64,000 nucleotides of DNA from an uncultured Ruminococcus sp. (GTDB lineage Bacteria; Bacillota; Clostridia; Oscillospirales; Ruminococcaceae), in contig CADAES010000006.1 in the NCBI GenBank assembly GCA_902786975.1, positions 93,096 through 157,095 on the forward strand, read 5' to 3'. The position numbers were made by a program, and so were the translations under genes. Of this stretch, positions 26,684 through 35,512 are shown piece after piece (the first letter of the stretch is position 1; each line of letters starts with the position of its first letter). The notes under the pieces are model-generated. The model saw only the letters and a list, made by a program, of their open reading frames with translations, was not told the DNA's origin and ran no database searches.

Positions 26684-27331
26684 TCAGTCAAGCCATTCAA
26701 CATCGGTGACATACATTACCTCGCAGGCGCCGTCACCGGTATCGGTCCTTGTGGTGCTGGAATGCCACCAGTACGTTTCGCCGTTTGACTTTTCAGCGTC
26801 AACATCGACAAGGTAGCCTTTCAGCCTTATGTGGTCGCCGCGCCGTATCTTTTTGACCTTATCCTTAATGGTCGAGCTGGACGGGAGCAGGTGTGTATTT
26901 GCTGAATGCTCGTTGACATACGATGTCCCGCCGACAGGCGCCAGCACCGAAACGTCGTCTACGTGCCACGAGTACCAGCGTCCCGACTGCGACCAGTTGA
27001 AATCTATCTTCTTGTTGTATTGTGCGACTTTGCCCCAGGCAAGTGCGGCATCGAGCGGAGACATCTTGTCAGCAAAGCTCGAACCGTCATAGGCTTTTGT
27101 ATGTACGACAAGCGCCTCTATCTCGTAGGTGTATTTGTAGGTTATCGTAACGTTGTAGCCGTCAACGGTCTTGGTAGTGTTGCCCGTCGTTTCTTCCTGT
27201 ACAGGCTCGCCGATCCCGGGGATCGCCCTGCGCACGCCGTTTTTCTGAACAAAGTACCACACAACCAGCCCGACAAGCAAAACAGCTATCGTAATGGCTA
27301 TCACACGTTTGAGAACTTTCTTCTTGGACAT
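26684..27331 (-). CDS. Membrane-anchored extracellular protein, unknown
   Basis: A 215-residue protein; the start at 27331 has GGAGGTGAG upstream, excluding the longer frame to 27430. A basic N-terminus and one transmembrane helix (about 9-28) are followed by an extracytoplasmic domain of about 170 residues. That domain is rich in aromatic and polar residues, with WYSWHVDDVSVLAPVG, RRGDHIRLKGYLVDVD and a C-terminal WWHSSTTRTDTGDGACEVMYV. The last part has conserved-looking Trp/His/Ser/Thr spacing that could form an active or binding site. I do not recognise a named family. It is first in a two-gene unit with the Thr-rich lipoprotein. Confidence 0.72.
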   Translation of the reverse strand: MSKKKVLKRVIAITIAVLLVGLVVWYFVQKNGVRRAIPGIGEPVQEETTGNTTKTVDGYNVTITYKYTYEIEALVVHTKAYDGSSFADKMSPLDAALAWGKVAQYNKKIDFNWSQSGRWYSWHVDDVSVLAPVGGTSYVNEHSANTHLLPSSSTIKDKVKKIRRGDHIRLKGYLVDVDAEKSNGETYWWHSSTTRTDTGDGACEVMYVTDVEWLD

Positions 27332-27540
27332 AGCCTCACCTCCGCAAATACTTTCTGATGATATTATACTACTTATCCGCACAAAAATCAATACAGAATA
27401 AAAAAGCGCCCTCTGCGCCTGCAAACGCACTCTGAGCTATCCGCTATTCGCTCTGATCTGTAAAATGAGTCCTTGATATGTCATAAACGAGGCAACAACA
27501 GAGGCCTCTGAACAAAGTCCGACCCCGAGCATCACAAAAA

Positions 27541-27573
27541 AATATCCCCCGCTCAATACTGAGCAAGGGATAT
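27541..27573 (-). terminator. Terminator just beyond the tRNA 3'-end repeat
   Basis: Stem ATATCCC-TTGCTCA / TGAGC-GGGGATAT with loop GTAT, followed on the minus strand by T7. It could be the original terminator of a tRNA-Gln unit, now separated from it by the island. Confidence 0.75.
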
Positions 27574-27593
27574 GCGTGGTGCACGCTGTGCAC

Positions 27594-27617
27594 TGGCTGG
27601 GGTGGAAGGATTCAAAC
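27594..27617 (-). repeat. Partial tRNA 3' end (probable attachment-site copy)
   Basis: The minus strand reads as the T-arm, acceptor and CCA of a tRNA. It is identical to the 3' end of tRNA-Gln(CUG) at 42221-42244 except one base (TTTGAA for TTCGAA). No other part of a tRNA is present. It abuts the truncated integrase frame, as an att site would. Confidence 0.8.
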
Positions 27618-27907
27618 ATCTTTAACACCGATTTGAACAGACAATAAGCATTTTTAACATATTTCGGACTTGCCCTTTTGCTTTCAATGCTTATTGCACG
27701 CTGAATGTCAATTGGTCTAAGGTCGCACAGCCTTGTTTTCTGCAAGCACCTAAACGCATTCTCCGCAAGAATAATGTAGGTGCGTATCGTTGTCGGCTGG
27801 ATAATGCCAACCCGAGTTTCAATGTAATACCTCGTTGCATCTTTTAATGCTGTGGTATCATCGAGCATGGCATTCTTGCCGTCGAGAAAATCCTGAGCCA
27901 GTTTCAA
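27615..27907 (-). pseudogene. Tyrosine integrase N-terminal remnant
   Basis: About 95 codons of the SAM-like core-binding domain of a clostridial tyrosine recombinase. Recognisable segments are DATRYYIETRVGIIQPTTIRTY, LCDLRPIDIQRAIS, and SPKYVKNAYCLFKSVLKMF. The catalytic domain (R-H-R-Y) is missing. The frame runs straight into the tRNA 3'-end repeat and then meaningless sequence to a stop at 27437. No ATG or ribosome site is well placed. It marks the left end of a former integrative element. Confidence 0.8.
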
Positions 27908-28097
27908 TGCTTTTTATGCTACAATATACTCAATTTTTCCGGGCGAAAAAAATGCTAACCTCACAGCGATTTTTTCATCTTAATAATAGAGGGGAAAAAC
28001 GTGAGACCTGAAGGTGTGATGTAAATGGAACTCAGCGAACTGATACGGCAGGTGCTTGTGCAGATGTTCAAAAACAGCCTGAAAAGCAAAGATGCTC

Positions 28098-28127
28098 TTG
28101 AAAAAGTAGATAATAATGTTTTATACT
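28098..28127 (+). promoter_or_regulatory. Promoter of the sigma-TM/ABC operon
   Basis: TTGAAA (28098-28103), 18-bp spacer, TATACT (28122-28127). The leader before the ribosome site is very short. Confidence 0.55.
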
Positions 28128-28151
28128 ATATAGGAAAGGTGTGTGATAACA

Positions 28152-29873
28152 ATGAACAAGGCAAAGCTTGCCGAAACGGTGACGGCGGCACAGTCGGGAG
28201 ATAAGGACGCAGTAGAAAAGCTGTACCGGCAGTACCGTGAACGGATATGGTTCTTTGTGTGCAAAAACGTATCCTCAAAGCAGGCTGCCGAGGACATCGT
28301 TTCGGACACCTTTCTGACTGCTGTCGAAAAGCTCCCGGAGCTTCGCTGTGCCGATGCGTTCGGCTCGTGGCTTTATTCTATCGCCTACACCAAATGTATG
28401 GCTCACCTCAATTCCGAATCGGAGATAGCTCGGTTCGATACCGATGACGAACTTGAAGCGAGCATTGAAAACAGCCGGCTCAGCGAACCCGTACAGCTTC
28501 CGGGCGACTATATCGAGAACGAACAGACAAAGCGGCTGCTGCGTGAGGCGATAGACAGCCTCAAGCCCCAGACACGCTCTCTGATAATAATGTACTATTT
28601 TGAGGAAATGAGCGTTGCCGAGGTCGCACAGGTGCTCGGTATCAAAAACAATGCCGCAAAGCAAAGGCTGTTTGCCGCACGCAAAAAGCTCGCATCAAAG
28701 CTGAAAAAGCTGTGCAGCAACGGGAGCAGCCTGTGTGTCGTTCCGCTGGGTGCAGTACTGAACGCATCGCTTGACAGCACTGCCGCATCGGCAAAGGCAT
28801 CGGGTGCGGCGGTCAAAGCAGGACTTACCGCAAAGCTTGCAGCTGCCGGCATAGCAGCGGCAGTCGCTGTCGGCATACCTCTGGCACTTGTCAACAGTGA
28901 CAGCAAGGGCGATTACCGTCCCGATAACAGCATAGTTTCACAGGACATAGATCTTGAAAAGGAAGCCGAAAAACTGCTGAAGGAGATCAGCGGAAAAAGC
29001 TTTTCCTATCGCTTTGAGACCTGTCCCGCTATGGAGCTGGTGACCGACAGCAGCTCTGTGAGCAGTGTACTTGTCCAGACAAAGCGAAACTCTGTCGAGC
29101 AGGGACAGATGTATGACTACGGGCTTTCGGAGTTTTTTCTGAAATACAAGTATCTGTGGAGCGTATCGCAAAAGGACAGCAGCGTTGTGCAGGGTGTGGT
29201 TTGTATGACTCAATGGTACACCGATCCCGAAAGGGAGATCAGGCTATATTGTTCCGCCGCTCAGAAAGGCGAGAACTCTGCATACAAGCTCTACCTGCCG
29301 GTATCAAACTCTGACCGCTTCATCTGCATCGAGCTGACCGACCCCGATAAGGGCAGATATCTGCTTGACGACATGGGTTCACACCGTGTTAAAGGCAGCG
29401 ACCATGTGAGCGAACTGTTTGAAACCCTTGATGACCGATCGCTTGAGGTATCATACGAAGGCAGTGACGGAAAAGTGAGCTTTGAAGCCTACCGTCTCGG
29501 CGAAAACAAGTTCGGCATAACGCTGAGACCCGATGTGAATATCCTTCAGGACACCGACGGTATGTTCTGCACTGTCGAGGTACTGCGAAGGGAAACAGGC
29601 GAAAGTGCTGCCTGTCCGGTCAAGACAGACGCAAAACAGTTCACAGCAGGCAGCGGTGAAGGCTTTATTATTGAATACACCAACGATCCCAAGGCTGACT
29701 TTGAAAGGAATATAGAGATATCTGATGTGCCCGACGACTGCGACAGTATAACGGTGAGCGTCAGCTGCAAACGCAGCAGTGATCCGAACGGCAGCACGGC
29801 TGACCACACCGTCAGATTTACCGCAGACATCTCGGGAGCAAGGAAAACGAAAGGACAAAAGCAAGATATATGA
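28152..29873 (+). CDS. ECF-type sigma factor fused to a membrane anchor and extracytoplasmic domain
   Basis: A 573-residue protein from ATG 28152; a GTG at 28143 is an alternative start. Residues 10-85 are sigma-70 region 2 (AVEKLYRQYRERIWFFVC, DTFLTAVEKL, WLYSIAYTKC). Residues 125-190 are region 4 (SLIIMYYFEEMSVAEVAQVLGI, KQRLFAARKKL). An Ala-rich linker leads to one transmembrane helix (about 231-247). About 320 residues outside the membrane follow, with no motif I recognise. A sigma factor tethered this way would need proteolytic release or would act at the membrane. The stop overlaps the next start (ATGA), so it is coupled to an FtsX-type ABC exporter. Confidence 0.85.
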   Translation: MNKAKLAETVTAAQSGDKDAVEKLYRQYRERIWFFVCKNVSSKQAAEDIVSDTFLTAVEKLPELRCADAFGSWLYSIAYTKCMAHLNSESEIARFDTDDELEASIENSRLSEPVQLPGDYIENEQTKRLLREAIDSLKPQTRSLIIMYYFEEMSVAEVAQVLGIKNNAAKQRLFAARKKLASKLKKLCSNGSSLCVVPLGAVLNASLDSTAASAKASGAAVKAGLTAKLAAAGIAAAVAVGIPLALVNSDSKGDYRPDNSIVSQDIDLEKEAEKLLKEISGKSFSYRFETCPAMELVTDSSSVSSVLVQTKRNSVEQGQMYDYGLSEFFLKYKYLWSVSQKDSSVVQGVVCMTQWYTDPEREIRLYCSAAQKGENSAYKLYLPVSNSDRFICIELTDPDKGRYLLDDMGSHRVKGSDHVSELFETLDDRSLEVSYEGSDGKVSFEAYRLGENKFGITLRPDVNILQDTDGMFCTVEVLRRETGESAACPVKTDAKQFTAGSGEGFIIEYTNDPKADFERNIEISDVPDDCDSITVSVSCKRSSDPNGSTADHTVRFTADISGARKTKGQKQDI

Positions 29874-32845
29874 AAAAGACGATGATGCTCGCAAAGATAT
29901 CGCTGAAATACTGGGCGAACCATAAAATGCGTCTGTTCACGCTGATGCTCACCCTTGTTTTCGGCGTCAGTGCTCTTTGCTGCACTGCACTTCTGATAAG
30001 GTCGGAAAAGCATGCTGTGCTTGAAAATGCTCTTATGATAAACGGCAACTATGACTATGTGATATACTGCATATCCGAAAAGACCGCCGAAAGGATAGCA
30101 CAGGACGAGTGCGTTGATGATCTGGGTATGCAGTACGATCTGGGGTATGTGAAAAGCGAATCGGGAGCAAAGGAATATGCCGCAGCATACCTTGACGAAA
30201 AGTCAGAGGACTTTGACCATATGCCCTGCACAAGAGGGCACTATCCTCGCAAAGAGGACGAGGTCGCTATGGATCTGACCTCTGCCGCAGCACTGGGCGT
30301 AAAGCCGTATCCGGGCGAGAAGGTAACGCTGTCGCTGTATTCGGCTGACGATAAGCATCTTGCCGACAAGCAATACACTCTCAGCGGTATTTTTGAAAAG
30401 CAGAACCCTTCTGTTTACGGCGGCTGGCAAAGATACGATCCTAAGTTTGAAGAAAGCGGCTATAATATGCAGGGCGTGTATTTTCACGCAAGTCAGAATG
30501 ACATCTTCAAAAGCGATACGGTCGCCGCATTTATTCTCTCCGAGGTCGAGCCGGGCGACTGGAGCATGTATGAACGGATAAAGAAATACGCCGAGCCGAC
30601 AATGCTGTGGGGAGATTCCCACAACAGGAAGGAAGCTTATACCTATGTGCTGGGAGTGTTCAATCAGATCTGGTCCGACGAGTATAGCTCAGAGACATAT
30701 TCAAACATCAATTCAATAATGGACAAGGGCGGCACCGTCAAGGATTTTTACTCGGGCGTGCTGATGCCCGTGTTCACAGTCATCATCTTTATCATCGTCA
30801 TTCTTTCGGTCGTCGGCATAACCCGCAATATAATCAAGGACAAACAGGAGAACTTTGCGGTGCTGCGAAGTCTCGGGCTTGAACGGCGTCAGCTGAAGCT
30901 TTACGTATTCTGCGACTTCACCGTGACCGCACTTGTCTGCATTGCGATCGGGCTTTTGCTCGGAAGTGCTGTACATATGATAATGATAAACTCGCTCAAC
31001 AGCATCTGCGACCTCAGACTGCAATACGGCTTCACGGGAGGAAGGTATGTTGACGATGTGACGCTCGACCCGTTCATTCTGTCGTCGGTCACTATGATAA
31101 TCTGTGTTGAGTTCGCTGTGTTTTTGTCACTGTTTGGCATCAGAGGTAAAACACCCATTCAGATGTTCGAGGACAAATACACCAAAAAACGCCGTCACCG
31201 CAGACAAAAGCCCGCCGGGAAATACCGCGGCTGGAAGCTGCTGCTCGTACGCAGGATAAAGCTCCGCAGTTTCCGCATTGCCGTTATCAGCATTCTGGTG
31301 ATGTCCTGTGCTTTGTTCGGATACACCTATTTCAATGCACTGGCTGACAAGAACAACGCTGAGCTTCGCTGGGAAAAAGAGCAAAGCGGGCTGACCTGCT
31401 GGGATTATACCGCACAGAAGTCAAAGCATTACGAAATGTATAAATTCAACATTGAGAACCGTCACGACCTCGGAGTCAGTGTTGACAGCTACGGCGAAAT
31501 GAAGGGCAAGCCGTTCGTTGAAGATGCTTTCGCAAAGATGACCAACCGTTCGACAAGGCTGGTCTACGGCAGTAACGAACTTGACGAAAACGCTCTTAGT
31601 GTGCTCGAAGATTATGATACAAGGCTGTTCGGCGACAAGGATATGAGCAAGGCTGATGCTGTGGACAAGGCGAACAAAGACGGCGAAGATGCTATGGTGA
31701 AGGCTGTCGGATACCGAACCGACGATCATATTTACGCCTGCCCGTCTGTCGGCTTGTTCGATGACGAGCTCGAAAAACTGAAAAGCAAGGTCGTTGACGG
31801 ACGCATAGATGTCAATAAACTCAACGACGGCAGCGAGGTACTGCTGGTGCTGACACAACTCAGCAAAGACAAACTTCTGCCGCTTTTCAAGGTCGGTGAC
31901 AAGCTTCCGCTGTCGGACATCTTACTAAGCAACAGCGAGGAACAGCTCGATTTCAGCAGAAACGACATCACGACCTTTGGCGAGCCTGTCTATAACAAGG
32001 ACATAATCTTTTCGGACGGAACAAAAACGCCGTATATGGAATTCGCTTTCGGCAGGCGGAAGGATATCTCCGTAAGGATAGGTGCGATAGCCGTGCTGAG
32101 TGAGGAAGATGCAGATAAGTATATGTCAATGGCGGGAGAGCAGGACTGCGGTATGAATGTTTTCTGCTCGGTGAACGCTTTCGGAGCGTGGGGGCTGAAG
32201 GACAGAAATCTCACAGCGATATCAATGAAGCTCAAAGACGGCACCGACATATCCGAAGCGGACGAATACTGGTACTCGGTCATATCCGGCGGCAAGGGAA
32301 TGACAAGCCGTTCGACCTCGCAGATAACCGCAGGTATGAACAGAGGCACAAAAAAGATTATGAGCGTCTACTACTCGATGATAATCATCCTTACGCTGAC
32401 TGCTGCGGCTGCGATAGCGATAACGCTGTATACCGATATCCGCATCAGAAGCAAACGGTTCGCAAGCCTGCGTGCCTGCGGTATGTCCACAGGACAGATA
32501 CTGTTTATGATACTCAGGCAGAATATCGTATACCCGATCATCGGTGCCGGATTTTCCTTACTGCCGGTGAAAGCATGCAGCAAACTGTTCGGATATATTA
32601 TCCAAAAGGTCGAGAGCGGTCAGTGGACCTCAGCTGCTCCTCAGTGGGCGGAGCAAGGGAAGAAAAGCGTGCCGTGGATAGCCGATGTCCCATACATCTA
32701 TGACCTGTTCAGCTATAATGTCCCACGGGCAGTGGTGATCCTTTTTGTGATATATCTTGCCCTGATACTTCTGGTCACGCTGCCGCAGATACGCTTTATC
32801 CGCAGGCAGCCTATAGTTGAAGAGATCGAAAAGTCAAGCTTTTAA
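29870..32845 (+). CDS. FtsX-like ABC transporter permease
   Basis: A 991-residue permease with two FtsX/MacB-type domains. It has one N-terminal helix (about 20-42), a large extracytoplasmic loop (45-295), three helices (about 298-420), a middle helix (about 462-485), a second large loop (about 490-830), and three C-terminal helices (from about 835). This layout is that of exporters and mechanotransmission systems (MacB, LolCE, BceB relatives) rather than importers. It overlaps the sigma-TM gene by 4 bp, and its ATPase follows 11 bp downstream. Likely roles are antimicrobial-peptide resistance or export of a peptide or lipoprotein. The substrate is unknown. Confidence 0.9.
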   Translation: MKKTMMLAKISLKYWANHKMRLFTLMLTLVFGVSALCCTALLIRSEKHAVLENALMINGNYDYVIYCISEKTAERIAQDECVDDLGMQYDLGYVKSESGAKEYAAAYLDEKSEDFDHMPCTRGHYPRKEDEVAMDLTSAAALGVKPYPGEKVTLSLYSADDKHLADKQYTLSGIFEKQNPSVYGGWQRYDPKFEESGYNMQGVYFHASQNDIFKSDTVAAFILSEVEPGDWSMYERIKKYAEPTMLWGDSHNRKEAYTYVLGVFNQIWSDEYSSETYSNINSIMDKGGTVKDFYSGVLMPVFTVIIFIIVILSVVGITRNIIKDKQENFAVLRSLGLERRQLKLYVFCDFTVTALVCIAIGLLLGSAVHMIMINSLNSICDLRLQYGFTGGRYVDDVTLDPFILSSVTMIICVEFAVFLSLFGIRGKTPIQMFEDKYTKKRRHRRQKPAGKYRGWKLLLVRRIKLRSFRIAVISILVMSCALFGYTYFNALADKNNAELRWEKEQSGLTCWDYTAQKSKHYEMYKFNIENRHDLGVSVDSYGEMKGKPFVEDAFAKMTNRSTRLVYGSNELDENALSVLEDYDTRLFGDKDMSKADAVDKANKDGEDAMVKAVGYRTDDHIYACPSVGLFDDELEKLKSKVVDGRIDVNKLNDGSEVLLVLTQLSKDKLLPLFKVGDKLPLSDILLSNSEEQLDFSRNDITTFGEPVYNKDIIFSDGTKTPYMEFAFGRRKDISVRIGAIAVLSEEDADKYMSMAGEQDCGMNVFCSVNAFGAWGLKDRNLTAISMKLKDGTDISEADEYWYSVISGGKGMTSRSTSQITAGMNRGTKKIMSVYYSMIIILTLTAAAAIAITLYTDIRIRSKRFASLRACGMSTGQILFMILRQNIVYPIIGAGFSLLPVKACSKLFGYIIQKVESGQWTSAAPQWAEQGKKSVPWIADVPYIYDLFSYNVPRAVVILFVIYLALILLVTLPQIRFIRRQPIVEEIEKSSF

Positions 32846-32856
32846 GGAGATAAACA

Positions 32857-33522
32857 ATGGACATACAGATAAAAACATCTGCACTGACAAAGCAGTATAA
32901 AATGGGAACACAGACGGTCGATGCACTCAAAGGTGTTGATCTTGAGATCGAAAAAGGCAGCTTCACAGCTGTCTGCGGAACAAGCGGCAGCGGAAAGTCA
33001 ACTCTTTTGCATATGCTCGGCTGCCTTGACAGACCGAGCTCGGGCGTTGTATTCATAGGCGATATCAAGGTCACCGAGACAAAGGACAAAAAGCTATCTA
33101 AGATACGGCGGGAGAATATCGGATTTGTGTTCCAGAGATTCTGCCTTATCCCCGAGCTGTCCGTCACCGAAAACATCATCGTTCCAGTGCTTTTGTCGGG
33201 CAAACGTCCAGATACTGCGTATATTGACGAGCTGTGTGAGATACTCGGCCTCTCGGACAGAAAATCTCATCTGCCCTCGGAGCTTTCGGGCGGTCAGCAG
33301 CAGAGATGTGCAATAGCGAGAGCGCTTGCCAACGATCCGCAGATAGTGCTGTGCGATGAGCCGACAGGAAACCTCGATAAGAAAACGGGCGAGGAGGTCA
33401 TCTCGCTTCTGCACGAGGTGAACAGAAAGTATCAAAAAACTGTTGTGATAGTCACCCACGATGAGAACATAGCAGGCGGTGCCGACCGAATCGTTCGTAT
33501 CGAAGATGGTACAATAATATAG
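32857..33522 (+). CDS. ABC transporter ATPase (MacB/LolD type)
   Basis: A 221-residue nucleotide-binding subunit. It has Walker A GTSGSGKST (45-53), the signature LSGGQQQRCAIARAL, Walker B IVLCDEPTGNLD and the H-loop VIVTHD. The sequence is typical of the LolD/MacB/BceA group that pairs with FtsX-like permeases, here the gene 11 bp upstream. The start at 32857 has AAGGAG upstream. It is the last gene of the sigma-TM/exporter operon and is closed by a terminator. Confidence 0.95.
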   Translation: MDIQIKTSALTKQYKMGTQTVDALKGVDLEIEKGSFTAVCGTSGSGKSTLLHMLGCLDRPSSGVVFIGDIKVTETKDKKLSKIRRENIGFVFQRFCLIPELSVTENIIVPVLLSGKRPDTAYIDELCEILGLSDRKSHLPSELSGGQQQRCAIARALANDPQIVLCDEPTGNLDKKTGEEVISLLHEVNRKYQKTVVIVTHDENIAGGADRIVRIEDGTII

Positions 33523-33590
33523 TCGTTGACTGATTGTGAAAAACAAAAATGATTCTGCTCAGAGTTCAGTTGATTTCAAATAATGAGAAC

Positions 33591-33624
33591 AGCATCGCCG
33601 CAGGTTTCTGTGGCGATGCTTTTA
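33591..33624. terminator. Terminator between convergent ABC operons
   Basis: Perfect 9-bp stem AGCATCGCC / GGCGATGCT with a 12-nt loop, then TTTTAA. It lies between the plus-strand ATPase and the minus-strand permease and may serve both. Confidence 0.75.
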
Positions 33625-33627
33625 ACA

Positions 33628-34653
33628 TTATTTCTGCTTCCTTCTCCACAGCACTACTGCTGTACAACAACCGACAACAGATTTCACACAAGACACAATT
33701 GCGAATCTTACAGCTGAAAAGCCTCCGTACATACTTTTGAGCACCGAAGCACAGATCAGCACATTCCCACTATCATTAAGAACAAAAAGCGGCGTCACAC
33801 AAACAAGGAACGACAGCACGAAAGAGAACGTAACATTTTTGCAGGCGGTACTTATCGTGCAGGCGGCGAGAGCGTAAAACACGAACGCAAGTGCTTTTAG
33901 CAATGCATCGGTGACAAAGTACCCAATCAGCGACTTTTCACCGAGAGAATCTGTCAGCAATAGGTTGCCTGCCGCTTTGTCCGAAAAGCCAAGGCTATTC
34001 CGATAAGCAAACACACCGAGCCGAGCAGCACTCATCAGCAGTGACAGCACAAAGACAGCAAGCGTTACTGCGATAAGCTTTGCAAATGCAGTCTGCGTCC
34101 GACCTCGTTTTGAGGTGAGTATCTGTGCAAAGCTCCCGCTTGAAAATTCGCTGTCAAACGCAGGCACGGCAATACACAAAAGTGCGATCAGCATTATGTA
34201 GTCATAGCTGTTATCTGCAAATAGGTCTGACCAGTCGGTATCGCAGAAAATCTGCTTGTCAAAGCCGCTGCACTCGTTGAGCTTCGCATATTTTTCACAC
34301 AGGTACATCACCGTTTTTTCCTCGGCTTTGGCGATGCCGTGACGTGCAGTAAAATCAGAATACTCCTCTAAATCTATCTCGCCGCTTTGGTACTTTTGCT
34401 GCATGGTGTCGTAGTCGGCGATAAGACTTTGTATCTCTGCAAGTCGGGCATTAAGAGACTCTATCTTTTCGCTTGTCAGCTCGCCTGAAAGCTGCGTTGT
34501 GTATTGCCTGTACACCTCGTAGGAATAGGGGTGATCGTGAGCGATTGGGACAAAGCAAAGCACTGTTCTTGCCGAAAGTGCGATAATAAAAACAAGCAGC
34601 AAATGCTGCAATTTCAGCAGCTTTTTCAGCTCGGCGAAAAGAACTTTACTCAT
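33628..34653 (-). CDS. ABC-2 type permease
   Basis: A 341-residue integral membrane protein. The start is ATG 34653, with GGGAG upstream; the GTG at 34662 is not needed. The N-terminus (FAELKKLLKLQHLLLVFIIAL) is the amphipathic elbow plus first helix of ABC-2 permeases. A long extracytoplasmic coiled region (about 45-160) is followed by five more helices, with a DSEFSSGSFAQILTSKRGR cytoplasmic segment. It overlaps the upstream ATPase gene by 8 bp. With that ATPase, a second permease and a lipoprotein it forms one exporter operon of the kind used for bacteriocin self-protection. Substrate unknown. Confidence 0.85.
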   Translation of the reverse strand: MSKVLFAELKKLLKLQHLLLVFIIALSARTVLCFVPIAHDHPYSYEVYRQYTTQLSGELTSEKIESLNARLAEIQSLIADYDTMQQKYQSGEIDLEEYSDFTARHGIAKAEEKTVMYLCEKYAKLNECSGFDKQIFCDTDWSDLFADNSYDYIMLIALLCIAVPAFDSEFSSGSFAQILTSKRGRTQTAFAKLIAVTLAVFVLSLLMSAARLGVFAYRNSLGFSDKAAGNLLLTDSLGEKSLIGYFVTDALLKALAFVFYALAACTISTACKNVTFSFVLSFLVCVTPLFVLNDSGNVLICASVLKSMYGGFSAVRFAIVSCVKSVVGCCTAVVLWRRKQK

Positions 34654-35512
34654 CGCTGTCACTCCCGAAATGGCTCATATAAACGTCTTCAAGCGTGACA
34701 GCCGCAGGCTGTGCATTATCGCTGGGCTTGTGATCTGAAACGGTGTGTACAAGGATACCGCTGTCACGTTTGGTGATGTTCGCACAGCTGTTTTGCAGGA
34801 TATATTCCTCCGCCTCACGCTCGGTCATCGGAATATCCCAGACACAGCCCTCAAGCTTTGCGCAAAGGCTTTCCGAGCTGCCGCTGTCGATAAGTCTGCC
34901 GTCTTTGAGCAGCAGGCAATCGTCGGAAATGCTCTCGATGTCGGACACTATGTGCGTTGCAAGGATAACTATCTTGCCAAAACCTATCTGCGAAATGACA
35001 TTGCGAAAACGCATACGCTCTTTAGGGTCAAGCCCTGCGGTCGGCTCGTCAAGAATCAGAATTTGAGGATCGTTCAAAAGCGCAAGAGCTATTCCCAGCC
35101 TGCGCTTCATTCCGCCGCTGTAACCCTTTATCTTTCGGTCTTTTTCGCCTTGCAGATTAACAAGCTCCAGCAGCTGCGCTATCCGCTTTTTGCTGCCCTT
35201 GACATCACGCAGCACGGCATAGTAATCAAGCGTTTGCTGTGCCGTGAATGACGGGTAAAACCCCAGCTCCTGCGGCATATATCCGAGCATCTCACGAAAA
35301 GATGCACCCATTGAAAAAACAGATTTACTGTCAAGCAAAATATCTCCCGAGGACTGCCGCAAAAGCCCTGCAAGAATGTTCATCAGCGTGGATTTGCCTG
35401 CGCCGTTTGGTCCAAGCAAAGCGTGAACGCCGTTTTTCAGCGTTATATCAAAATCAATTAGTGCCTGTTTTTTGCCGTAGGCTTTGCACAGCTTTTCAAA
35501 CTTTAATTCCAT
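34646..35512 (-). CDS. ABC-2 transporter ATPase
   Basis: A 288-residue ATPase; start ATG 35512 overlaps the upstream permease stop (TAATG) and has AGGAGGT upstream. It has Walker A GPNGAGKST, the signature YSGGMKRRLGIALAL, Walker B ILILDEPTAGLDP and switch His in ATHIVSD. The C-terminal about 60 residues form the extra domain seen in CcmA/NatA/BcrA-type exporters. It pairs with the flanking ABC-2 permeases at 33628 and 35512. Confidence 0.94.
   Translation of the reverse strand: MELKFEKLCKAYGKKQALIDFDITLKNGVHALLGPNGAGKSTLMNILAGLLRQSSGDILLDSKSVFSMGASFREMLGYMPQELGFYPSFTAQQTLDYYAVLRDVKGSKKRIAQLLELVNLQGEKDRKIKGYSGGMKRRLGIALALLNDPQILILDEPTAGLDPKERMRFRNVISQIGFGKIVILATHIVSDIESISDDCLLLKDGRLIDSGSSESLCAKLEGCVWDIPMTEREAEEYILQNSCANITKRDSGILVHTVSDHKPSDNAQPAAVTLEDVYMSHFGSDSDE

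Noticed and set aside
26106-26709. Plus-strand frames opposite the Thr-rich linker, one with a Val-rich hydrophobic protein
   Set aside because: Repeats of ACN threonine codons read as Val/Cys/Leu on the other strand. There is no ribosome site, and the lipoprotein on the minus strand is convincing.
27594-27617. A complete tRNA gene at the left island edge
   Set aside because: Only T-arm and acceptor bases are present. The sequence upstream encodes integrase, not the rest of a cloverleaf.
28025-28204. Possible 59-codon gene (MELSELIRQV...) upstream of the sigma-TM gene
   Set aside because: It contains the predicted promoter and overlaps the sigma start by 50 bp in another frame. A moderate ribosome site exists but no other support; kept only as a note.
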